Shown here: positions 1-6,333 of the stretch, piece by piece
Position numbering within the stretch: position 1 is the stretch's first letter
How the letters are laid out: the number at the start of each line of letters is the position of its first letter
Assembly (NCBI GenBank): GCA_016195585.1
Contig: JACPZJ010000171.1
Coordinates: forward strand, 1-7,818
DNA from: Nitrospirota bacterium
GTDB taxonomy: Bacteria > Nitrospirota > CAKKRA01 > 9FT-COMBO-42-15
DNA length: 7,818 nt
Reading direction: 5' to 3'
Notes under the pieces: generated by a model
Seen by the model: only the letters and a program-made list of their open reading frames with translations
Told to the model about the DNA's origin: nothing
Databases searched by the model: none
Position numbers and translations under genes: made by a program

Positions 1-2300
1 GTATCGGCATCAGGCCTCCGCAAAGGGGCAGGGATATTCTCGCAGCAAAAGAAAGAGGCGATGATTTCTTTGAAAACATGGCCAATAAATTAAAGGAACT
101 AAAGAGAGAAAATAGTATTGTGCTTGTTTGCCCCACAAAAGAGAGGGCAGAAAGGATTCAGCATATCTTCAGCGAGTATGAACTGGGGCTTCCTATTTCT
201 GATGAAGGAGCTATCAGGATTGAGCTCGGCGAGCTGTCATCAGGCTTCTCTTTTACTGATATTGGCCTGATTGTAATAACAGAGGATGAGATATTTGGAA
301 GGAGGATAAAACACAGGCCTCCAAAGCCGCAGAGGCTCGGGCAGATACTCTCATCCTTTACAGAGCTTAATGAAGGCGATTATGTTGTCCATATCCAGCA
401 CGGGATCGGCCAGTTCAGCGGTTTAAAGCGGCTGAAGATCGGGGAGCATGAGAGCGACTTTCTTCAGATAAAATATGCCGGCAGCGACAGGCTCTATGTG
501 CCTGTGGACAGGCTGAATGTGGTGCAAAAATATATCGGCGTAGAAGGAAAGGCGCCAAAGATAGATTCCCTTAAAGGGACGGCATGGGAGAGGGCAAAGG
601 CAAAGGTAAAGAGGGCAGCAGAGCTTATTGCAAAAGACCTGTTAGAGCTTTATGCGCACAGGGAGGTGGCAAAGGGCATAGCGCATCCAGCCGATGATCA
701 GTTGATGGAGGAGTTTGAGGCGGCCTTTGAATATGATGAAACAGACGACCAGCTTACAGCCATTGTGGATGTAAAAAGGGACATGGAAAAAGAAAGGCCC
801 ATGGATAGGCTCGTGTGCGGTGATGTCGGCTATGGAAAGACAGAGGTTGCCATGAGGGCTGCGTTCAAGGCAATCTCTTGTAACAAACAGATTGCCCTCC
901 TTGTGCCAACAACCATCCTTGCAGAGCAGCACTATCAGACCTTTAAGGAGAGATTCTCACCCTTTCCAGTGAATGTTGAAATGCTAAGCAGATTCAGGAC
1001 ATCCTCTGAACAGAAGGAGATAATCAGGGGCATTGCAGACGGAAAGATAGACATTATTATCGGCACACACCGCCTGCTGCAGAAGGATGTGGTATTTAAA
1101 GACCTTGGCCTTGTAATAATTGATGAGGAGCACAGATTCGGCGTTCGGCATAAGGAGAGGCTCAAGGAGTTAAGAAAGAATGTGGATGTGCTTACGCTGA
1201 CAGCAACACCTATTCCGAGGACGCTCCAGATGTCCATGGTCGGCATCCGCGATATGAGCATAATAAATACGCCCCCGCCTGACAGGCTGTCAATAAGATC
1301 AGTTGTTGCAAGGTTTGACAGGAGGCTGATAAGGGAGGCCATTTTAAAAGAGTTGAACCGCAATGGTCAGGTCTTTTTTGTCCACAACAGGGTCAGGACA
1401 ATAGACCAGATGGCAGTATTCTTAAAAGACCTTGTTCCTGAGGCGAGGATTGCAGTTGCCCATGGCCAGATGAATGAAAGGGCGCTTGAGGATATCATGG
1501 TCAAATTTGTAGAGAGGGAATATGACATACTCCTTTCAACAACTATTATTGAATCAGGTTTAGATATTCCATCTGCCAATACGATTATTATAAACAATGC
1601 AGATAAGTTTGGCCTTGCAGAATTATATCAATTAAGGGGAAGGGTTGGACGCTCAAGGGAGCAGGCACATGCCTATTTGCTGATTGCAGGAAGCGAGGCG
1701 GTCTCTGAAATAGCAAAGAAGAGGCTGCAGGCAATAACAGAGCTTACAGAGCTCGGCGCAGGCTTCAGGCTTGCCATGCGCGACCTTGAGATACGCGGCT
1801 CAGGCAATCTCCTCGGCAGGCAGCAGTCAGGCGATATTGCAGCAGTTGGTTTTGAATTATACACAAGCCTGATTGAAAGGACCATACGAAAAATGAAGGG
1901 TGAGACGGTGGAGGAGGAGATTGAACCTGTGATAAATCTCCCTGTTTCAGCATTTATCCCGGAGGAGTATATTTCAAATTCCCTTCAGAGGCTGAGTATG
2001 TATAAGAGGCTTGCCGCTGCAAGAAATGCCTCTGAGCTTGGCAGCATAAAGGCAGAGATTATTGACCGCTTTGGCGAGCCGCCAGAGCCGGTAAACAATC
2101 TTCTGGATATAATTGAGCTAAAGGCCATTGCGATTGCCAATAATATTACAGGTATTGAGGCAAAGGGGAATGGCTTTGAGATAAGCTTCTTAAAAGGAAA
2201 GGCAATAAATAGGGACATTGGAGAGGAAAAAGGCGAGGGGAGATGGAAAGGGCTTTTTAAGAGCATAAGAATTGCCTTGCAAGATGTGAGTAATGTGTGA
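1..2300 (+). CDS. mfd: Transcription-repair coupling factor Mfd, 5'-truncated by the window edge
   Basis: Mfd is an ATP-driven DNA translocase that pushes stalled RNA polymerase off lesions and recruits UvrA for nucleotide excision repair. The frame is open from base 3, so the Met codon at 78 is internal. About 765 residues are visible against roughly 1150 in a full Mfd; the UvrB-like N-terminal part is missing only because of the window edge. Counting from base 3, the order is: CarD-like RNA polymerase interaction domain (about 120-180, starting NEGDYVVHIQHGIG), helicase Walker A GDVGYGKT (273-280), DEEH box (374-377), TATPIPR (motif III, about 400), and motif VI QLRGRVGR (543-550). The C-terminal Mfd-specific domain (about 640-740) follows, with the YKRLA and RFGEPPEPV patches. 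No damage is seen in the visible part. Arginine is almost always AGG/AGA. It is followed after 42 bases by a parvulin gene on the same strand. The assignment is essentially certain. Confidence 0.98.
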   Translation, partial: IGIRPPQRGRDILAAKERGDDFFENMANKLKELKRENSIVLVCPTKERAERIQHIFSEYELGLPISDEGAIRIELGELSSGFSFTDIGLIVITEDEIFGRRIKHRPPKPQRLGQILSSFTELNEGDYVVHIQHGIGQFSGLKRLKIGEHESDFLQIKYAGSDRLYVPVDRLNVVQKYIGVEGKAPKIDSLKGTAWERAKAKVKRAAELIAKDLLELYAHREVAKGIAHPADDQLMEEFEAAFEYDETDDQLTAIVDVKRDMEKERPMDRLVCGDVGYGKTEVAMRAAFKAISCNKQIALLVPTTILAEQHYQTFKERFSPFPVNVEMLSRFRTSSEQKEIIRGIADGKIDIIIGTHRLLQKDVVFKDLGLVIIDEEHRFGVRHKERLKELRKNVDVLTLTATPIPRTLQMSMVGIRDMSIINTPPPDRLSIRSVVARFDRRLIREAILKELNRNGQVFFVHNRVRTIDQMAVFLKDLVPEARIAVAHGQMNERALEDIMVKFVEREYDILLSTTIIESGLDIPSANTIIINNADKFGLAELYQLRGRVGRSREQAHAYLLIAGSEAVSEIAKKRLQAITELTELGAGFRLAMRDLEIRGSGNLLGRQQSGDIAAVGFELYTSLIERTIRKMKGETVEEEIEPVINLPVSAFIPEEYISNSLQRLSMYKRLAAARNASELGSIKAEIIDRFGEPPEPVNNLLDIIELKAIAIANNITGIEAKGNGFEISFLKGKAINRDIGEEKGEGRWKGLFKSIRIALQDVSNV

Positions 2301-2306
2301 TATAAA
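2277..2306 (+). promoter_or_regulatory. Candidate sigma70 promoter over the mfd stop codon
   Basis: TTGCAA (2277-2282, four of six matches to TTGACA) is followed after 18 bases by TATAAA (2301-2306, five of six to TATAAT), with a TGa extended -10 at 2298-2300. The predicted start of transcription near 2313 leaves a leader of about 30 bases before the first parvulin gene. This would let the three chaperone genes be transcribed apart from mfd. It is a pattern match in AT-rich sequence and may be chance. Confidence 0.4.
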
Positions 2307-2330
2307 ATAACTTTAAAATCTGCGCATAAT

Positions 2331-2336
2331 AAGGAG
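2331..2336 (+). promoter_or_regulatory. Ribosome binding site of the first parvulin gene
   Basis: AAGGAG lies six bases before the ATG at 2343 and fixes this start. It is the strongest Shine-Dalgarno sequence in the window; the two following chaperone genes have weaker or less usual starts. Confidence 0.85.
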
Positions 2337-2342
2337 AATTTT

Positions 2343-3230
2343 ATGAGAAAAATTTTGTTGATTGCAGTATCTGTAGTAGTTCTGACAGCTCTGACTGCTG
2401 CCTGCGGTAAGGATGGCGGCAAGAAGACAGGCGAGGTTGTCGCCACTGTAGATGGCAAGGAGATTACAACCGAGGATATTAAAAAGAGGCTTGGCCCAAA
2501 TGCAGGCCGGATGCATGAACTGCTTGCTGATGAGGCCGTCAGAAAAGAGCTTCTTGATGATATTATTGCCACTGAGCTTATCCTTGAGGATGCCAGAAAA
2601 AAGGGCCATGATAAAAATCCCGAACTTATCCAGAAGGTTGAGGACTTTAAAAATACTGAGTTAAGGAATAACTACCTGAACAAAGAGGTTATTGAAAAGA
2701 ATACTGTTTCAGAGGCAGAACTAACAGATTATATAAAGAAGAACGAAGACAATATCAGGACAGAGGTGAAGGCAAGTCATATACTTGTAAAGACAGAGGC
2801 AGAGGCAAAGGATGTTCTTGCGAAGCTTGCAAAGGGTGAAAATTTTGCAAAATTAGCTGCTGCAGTTTCAGTTGATACAAGGAATAATAAGACAGGCGGG
2901 GATTTAGGGCCAATAAATATAAGGGATATACCTGCTGAGGCTGCGGAGCTTGAGAAGCTTGTCCTTTCATTAAAGGCTGGTGAAAGCGGGATGCTGAAAG
3001 GCCGCTTTGGATTCAGCGTGATAAAGGTTACCTCAAAAAAGATAAATAAGGATGTTAAAATTGACAATGAGCTCCAGCTCAGGCTGCAGGATAAACTTGT
3101 AAAGCTAAAGAGGCAGCAGGCCCTTGATAATGCTGTAAAGGATCTCCGTTCAAAGGCAAAGGTTGCGATTAAAGAGGATGTGTTAAAGAAGCTCACAGAG
3201 GCGCCAAAGGCTCAAGGGGAAAAGAAATAA
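2343..3230 (+). CDS. Parvulin-type peptidyl-prolyl isomerase, lipoprotein (first of three)
   Basis: This is a predicted periplasm-facing lipoprotein chaperone/foldase of the PrsA/SurA/PpiC kind, 295 residues. Residues 1-20 form a signal peptide (MRKILLI, then a hydrophobic stretch) ending in LTAAC with Cys21 as the lipidation site; Thr at -3 is less usual. Gly at +2 gives no inner-membrane retention signal by the E. coli rule. Residues about 30-140 are a helical SurA_N-like region beginning EVVATVDGKEIT. The parvulin domain spans about 142-231: ASHILV with His146, SVD with Asp178, GGDLG at 185-189. At the second active-site position it reads FGFSVI, with Ser225 where parvulins usually have His. 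A lysine-rich helical tail (about 232-295) follows. The start is an ATG with a good Shine-Dalgarno. It is the first of three adjacent paralogues, 19 bases before the next. The fold assignment is firm; client proteins and actual isomerase activity are unknown. Confidence 0.92.
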   Translation: MRKILLIAVSVVVLTALTAACGKDGGKKTGEVVATVDGKEITTEDIKKRLGPNAGRMHELLADEAVRKELLDDIIATELILEDARKKGHDKNPELIQKVEDFKNTELRNNYLNKEVIEKNTVSEAELTDYIKKNEDNIRTEVKASHILVKTEAEAKDVLAKLAKGENFAKLAAAVSVDTRNNKTGGDLGPINIRDIPAEAAELEKLVLSLKAGESGMLKGRFGFSVIKVTSKKINKDVKIDNELQLRLQDKLVKLKRQQALDNAVKDLRSKAKVAIKEDVLKKLTEAPKAQGEKK

Positions 3231-3240
3231 AAGAAATAGC

Positions 3241-3246
3241 GGGGGT
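3241..3246 (+). promoter_or_regulatory. Ribosome binding site of the second parvulin gene (TTG start)
   Basis: GGGGGT can pair with the CCUCC end of 16S rRNA with one G-U wobble. Two TTG codons follow in frame, at 3250 (3 bases away) and 3253 (6 bases away). The spacing favours 3253, which would shorten the protein by one residue without affecting the signal peptide. No ATG or GTG lies before the signal sequence in this frame. Confidence 0.5.
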
Positions 3247-3249
3247 AAC

Positions 3250-4197
3250 TTGTTGTCTTCAAAAAGATCAGGCCAGATATTATTTATATTTCTCTTTATA
3301 ACCTTTTTATATATAGAGGGATGCCAGAGGGGAAAGGCTGATTCCAAAAGGGTGGTCGCCTCATTTGATAAACAGACCATAACCCTTGAGGACTTTAATT
3401 CTTTATATAAAGATATCATTGTTAGCTTTGGGATAAAGGATAACACAGAACAATTAAACAGCATAAAGCGAGACCTTTTAAACCAGTTAATTGAGAGAAG
3501 ACTGCTATTACATGAGGCGCAGGCCAACAATATCCTTGTAAATGACGCTGAGCTGAATGAGGCTATTGAAAGGATAAAGGCAGATTATCCAAAGGATAAA
3601 TTTGAGGAGATATTAAAGGCCGAAAACCTTACCTATGATAAATGGAAGACGCGGCTACGCGAGGATCTGGTTATTAAAAAGATTCTTAATACAATTGTTG
3701 ACAGCCAGATTGCGGTTTCTGATGCAGAGATAAAAAAATATTTCAATACCCATAAAGGCGAGTTTGACAGGAAAGAGGAAGTAAGGGTAAGACAGATTGT
3801 AGTTGCCAAGGAAGAGGAGGCAAATGCAATACGAAAACAGCTTCTCTCAGGCGCTGATTTTACAAAATTAGCGCAGGAGAAATCCCTTACACCTGATAAG
3901 GCAAAAGGAGGCGACCTCGGATTTTTCAGCAAGGGAGGCTCAATGCCAGAGGAGTTTGATATCGCCTTTTCATTGAAAACAGGCGAGATAAGCAGTGTGG
4001 TTAAAACCCCCTACGGCTTCCATATCTTTAGAGTAGAAGAGAAGAGGTCTGCACGAAAGACCAGCTATAACGAGGCTGTGCCGGAGATTAAAAAACTGCT
4101 TATGCAGGAAAAAAGGGAGATGCGCTACCGCGAGTGGCTGGCTGAGCTAAGGGTGAAGAGAGGTGTTAAGATAGATTATGATGTCCTTTATGAATAG
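3250..4197 (+). CDS. Parvulin-type peptidyl-prolyl isomerase, probable lipoprotein (second of three)
   Basis: This is an exported SurA/PrsA-like foldase of 315 residues, read from a TTG start (3250 or 3253). Residues 1-24 form a signal peptide: KR at 5-6, a strongly hydrophobic stretch 10-22, then YIEGC with Cys25 as the probable lipid site. Glu at -2 is atypical, so lipidation is less certain than for the previous gene. A SurA_N-like helical region covers about 35-170, including QLIERRLLLHEA (79-90). The parvulin domain covers about 176-264. It has GGDLGFFSKGG (220-230) and YGFHIF with His258. The first active-site His is replaced by Gln182 (VRQIVV) and the SxD Asp by Thr214 (SLT). The C-terminal helix (about 275-305) would pack back on the N-terminal region as in SurA. 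The last 20 bases overlap the next gene. Family assignment is firm; enzymatic activity is open. Confidence 0.9.
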   Translation: MLSSKRSGQILFIFLFITFLYIEGCQRGKADSKRVVASFDKQTITLEDFNSLYKDIIVSFGIKDNTEQLNSIKRDLLNQLIERRLLLHEAQANNILVNDAELNEAIERIKADYPKDKFEEILKAENLTYDKWKTRLREDLVIKKILNTIVDSQIAVSDAEIKKYFNTHKGEFDRKEEVRVRQIVVAKEEEANAIRKQLLSGADFTKLAQEKSLTPDKAKGGDLGFFSKGGSMPEEFDIAFSLKTGEISSVVKTPYGFHIFRVEEKRSARKTSYNEAVPEIKKLLMQEKREMRYREWLAELRVKRGVKIDYDVLYE

Positions 4198-5158
4198 ATG
4201 TGTAATAAAGACCGTTCTTTTTATAATTACTTTATTAATCCTTTTTACAGCGACAGAGGGTGTAATTGCAGCGATTACGATTGATAAGATTGTGGCAGTG
4301 GTAAATAATGAGGTGATAACACAGAGCGAACTGGATGAGATACTTCAAAAACCGAGAAGAGCGATTGAAGAGAACTTTAATGGCGAGGAAGAGCAGCAGC
4401 TTTTAAATAAGCTTACAAGGGACCTCTTGAATAAGCTGGTTGAAAAGAGGCTTCAGCTTCAGGTTGCAAGGCAGAAGAATATAACTGTAGGCAAGGAGGA
4501 TGTAGAGGCTGCCCTAAATGATATTAAACTAAAAAATGCCTTTGTGGATGATGAGGCATTTAAAAGGGCGCTTGCACAGGAAGGCATGACCCTTGAACAG
4601 TATAAAAAGGAGCTTGAGGATCAGCTTATTATTATGAAGCTGCTAACCAGAGAGGTTAGGGCAAATATTGTGATCAGTGAGGAAGAGATAAAAGACTATT
4701 ATAAAAATAATGAAAAACAGTATGCCCTTTTAGAAGAGGCGCATCTGCGAATTATGCTTTTTAAGGAAAGCGACGATGCCGGGATGAAGAAGGCAGCCGA
4801 TATCTTGAGCCAGATAAAAAACGGAGCCAACTTCGCTGACTTGGCAAAGAAACACTCTGATGACCCGACTGCAAAGGATGGCGGTGATATTGGATTTATC
4901 AAAAAAGGCCAGATGTTTCCCGAGCTTGAAAAGGCAGCCTTTTCACTTAAGAAAAATGATGTGAGCGATATTATTAAGACACCTTCTGGTTATTATATTA
5001 TCAAGGTAGAAGACCGCAAGGAGGCTGCGCCCATCCCGCTTGAAAAGGTGCGGAGCGATATTGAAAAAGCCCTCTATGAAAAAAAGGCAGATTTCATGTA
5101 TGACCAGTGGCTCAGCGACCTGAGAAGAAACTCCTATGTGGAGATAAAGCTGCAGTAG
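4178..5158 (+). CDS. SurA-like periplasmic chaperone with one parvulin domain (third of three)
   Basis: This is a predicted soluble periplasmic chaperone for outer-membrane protein assembly, 326 residues. In-frame ATGs lie at 4178, 4181 and 4190. None has a well-placed Shine-Dalgarno (AGAGG at 4159-4163 is 14 bases before the first), so translation is probably coupled to the previous gene, whose stop (4195-4197) overlaps. The signal peptide runs to about residue 32 (VLFIITLLILF core, then GVIAA) without a lipobox Cys. The mature start IDKIVAVVNNEVITQSE is the hallmark SurA N-terminus. One parvulin domain covers about 186-278, with SDD containing Asp229, GGDIGF (235-240) and GYYIIKV. Both usual active-site His are absent: Arg191 in LRIMLF and Tyr273 in GYY. 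E. coli SurA has two parvulin domains and about 428 residues, so this is a shorter form. It may work as a chaperone without isomerase activity. It ends the chaperone run. Confidence 0.9.
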   Translation: MMSFMNRCVIKTVLFIITLLILFTATEGVIAAITIDKIVAVVNNEVITQSELDEILQKPRRAIEENFNGEEEQQLLNKLTRDLLNKLVEKRLQLQVARQKNITVGKEDVEAALNDIKLKNAFVDDEAFKRALAQEGMTLEQYKKELEDQLIIMKLLTREVRANIVISEEEIKDYYKNNEKQYALLEEAHLRIMLFKESDDAGMKKAADILSQIKNGANFADLAKKHSDDPTAKDGGDIGFIKKGQMFPELEKAAFSLKKNDVSDIIKTPSGYYIIKVEDRKEAAPIPLEKVRSDIEKALYEKKADFMYDQWLSDLRRNSYVEIKLQ

Positions 5159-5187
5159 GGGTAATATTGCAAAACAGCCCCATTTTT
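5158..5187 (+). terminator. Weak possible terminator after the chaperone genes
   Basis: GGGG (5158-5161) can pair with CCCC (5178-5181), extended by one T-G wobble, and is followed by A and five T. The position, right after the stop codon of the third chaperone gene, is right for an intrinsic terminator. The stem is short and the loop long. TGCAG (5151-5155) and CTGCA (5195-5199) could add an outer stem. I see no stronger terminator before 5277. Confidence 0.2.
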
Positions 5188-5276
5188 AGTTCCGCTGCAC
5201 AGTTTTAGCATGCCCCTCCTATGTTATACCATCATGAATCTGTGATATACCCTCTCTATATTCAGGAAAGATTTCA

Positions 5277-5306
5277 TTGACATATAAAGCCGTTAAGTGA
5301 TAAAAA
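5277..5306 (+). promoter_or_regulatory. Candidate sigma70 promoter of the epimerase-like gene
   Basis: A perfect TTGACA (5277-5282) is followed after 18 bases by TAAAAA (5301-5306, four of six to TATAAT) with a TGa extended -10 at 5298-5300. The predicted transcript would start near 5313, right at the possible TTG start (5314) and about seven bases before the ATG (5320). The arrangement TTG-18-TGa repeats that of the candidate at 2277-2306. The rest of the 5188-5276 spacer shows no gene. Confidence 0.5.
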
Positions 5307-5319
5307 ATAGTAATTGAAG

Positions 5320-6147
5320 ATGCTAAAGAAGGGGCTTTCAACACATATTTTTGTATATAATCTGCTTAACGAGACGATAGTTCGGCAGATAAAAGCGGCT
5401 GGGTTTGATGCCATTGAGATATGGGGGATGATTCCGCATTTCAATTATAAGAATAATGATGAGATAGAAAAATTAGCGCAGCTATTAAAGGATAATGAAA
5501 TAAAGGTTGTTTCCTTTCATGGTCCGATATACGAGGAGGTGTCGCCGCCAAAGGAGAGAAGGTGGTTATCCCTCGCCAGCACAGATGCCAATATCAGGCA
5601 AAAGGCTGTTGATGAGACAAAAAGGGTGATAGATTGCATGGGTTTATTTGGCGCAGGGCATTTGACTGTGCATGGGATAGAAGAAAGAAAAGAAACAGAA
5701 TCAAAGAAGGCGTTTCATAAGAGCCTTTCTGAGCTCGCAGAATATTGCAAGGAAAATGGCGTAAGGATTGCCATTGAAAATATCCTGCACGGTTCATCTG
5801 CGAGGGATATATTGAAATTATTGGATGACAGGTATGACCCGGATGTGGTTGGGCTCTGCCTTGACCTCGGCCATGCAAATATATCAGGCGATCCCGTTGC
5901 TGACCTTGAGGAGTGCAGTGAACGGCTCTTTGCCCTGCATATATCAGACAACAATGGCAGGGAGGATTTGCATAGTATACCCTTTACTGGGACTATCAAT
6001 TGGCTGGAGGCAGCAGCGGTTTTAAAGAAGATAGATTTTGATGGATATTTTATGTATGAGATAAGAAACAGGGATAACATAGATGATACATTGAATAAGA
6101 TTAATGAGAGTTTTAAAAGAATATCAGAATCACTAGATTATAGATAG
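5320..6147 (+). CDS. Sugar phosphate isomerase/epimerase-like TIM-barrel protein
   Basis: This is a cytoplasmic member of the xylose isomerase-like / AP endonuclease family 2 barrel superfamily, 275 residues from the ATG at 5320; a TTG at 5314 would add two residues, and an in-frame TAA at 5311 bars anything longer. Numbered from 5320, conserved beta-strand ends are visible: FDAIEIWG (Glu33), VVSFHG (His67), LTVHG (His118), IAIEN (Glu153), LCLDLGHANISGD (Asp182, His185), LFALHISDNNG (His207, Asp210), DLHSIPFTG (His218) and FMYEIRN (Glu247). Glu153, Asp182, His207 (or Asp210) and Glu247 are the likely divalent metal ligands by family analogy. No clear Shine-Dalgarno is present. It stands alone behind its own promoter, so context does not reveal a substrate; isomerase, epimerase and endonuclease IV-like roles share this fold. 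The DLGH and SDNNG patterns favour the sugar-acting branch. Codon use matches the chaperone genes. Confidence 0.88.
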   Translation: MLKKGLSTHIFVYNLLNETIVRQIKAAGFDAIEIWGMIPHFNYKNNDEIEKLAQLLKDNEIKVVSFHGPIYEEVSPPKERRWLSLASTDANIRQKAVDETKRVIDCMGLFGAGHLTVHGIEERKETESKKAFHKSLSELAEYCKENGVRIAIENILHGSSARDILKLLDDRYDPDVVGLCLDLGHANISGDPVADLEECSERLFALHISDNNGREDLHSIPFTGTINWLEAAAVLKKIDFDGYFMYEIRNRDNIDDTLNKINESFKRISESLDYR

Positions 6148-6328
6148 AGACTACTATCTGTCAGTTCATGCAGAAGAAGAAATGGTAGATGATAATTTTG
6201 AGCGAAGTGATAACGAAGATACGCAGACAGGTAGAGGAATGCGCTCTGAAGGAACATGGGCGGCCATCTTTTTTGTGAGGTCAGAGGTTAAAGTGGTAAT
6301 AGAAGGAACTGAGAGCAAATGTCAATAG
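6137..6328 (+). pseudogene. Decayed remnant of a DUF4258-like small protein
   Basis: The frame opens after a TAG at 6134-6136, overlaps the end of the epimerase-like gene and runs to a TAG at 6326-6328. The N-terminal half reads DRDYYLSVHAEEEMVDD, then NFERSDNED and a TG. This closely resembles the pattern I recall for DUF4258 proteins: aromatic residues, then HAEEEM, DD, a D-E pair and TG. The rest does not match that family: the expected central basic/WKY part and the C-terminal ITVY-like strand are missing. No ATG, GTG or TTG lies before the conserved part; the first codons are ATT ATA, perhaps a lost ATG. Another frame (ATG 6189 to TGA 6278) gives 29 more natural-looking residues, and one extra T in the T6 run (6269-6274) would join it to the end of this frame. 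DUF4258 genes often sit beside zinc-finger antitoxin-like genes. Function, if any, is unknown. Confidence 0.5.
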
Positions 6329-6333
6329 GCAAG

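Noticed and set aside
363..545. Separate CarD-like regulator
   Set aside because: The CarD-like segment is in frame within mfd and is the normal RNA polymerase interaction domain of that protein.
935..1363. 142-residue minus-strand open frame inside mfd
   Set aside because: It lies opposite the helicase core of mfd, where the plus-strand motifs are intact; its composition is that of a shadow frame.
1985..2572. 195-residue minus-strand open frame across the mfd end and the first parvulin gene
   Set aside because: It is antisense to two well-supported genes, rich in Ser/Leu/Phe as expected for the shadow of Lys/Glu-rich coding sequence, and shows no family motif.
5159..5313. Riboswitch or small RNA in the spacer before the epimerase-like gene
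   Set aside because: Apart from the weak GGGG/CCCC hairpin and the promoter there is no conserved-looking stem set; the ATCA/TGAT and TATACC repeats are too short to support a call.
6148..6333. Precursor peptide for the maturase on the minus strand
   Set aside because: The only ATG-started frame I found there (31 residues beginning MAAHVPSERIPLP) is antisense to the DUF4258-like remnant, has a single Cys, and lacks repeats or a leader-like pattern.
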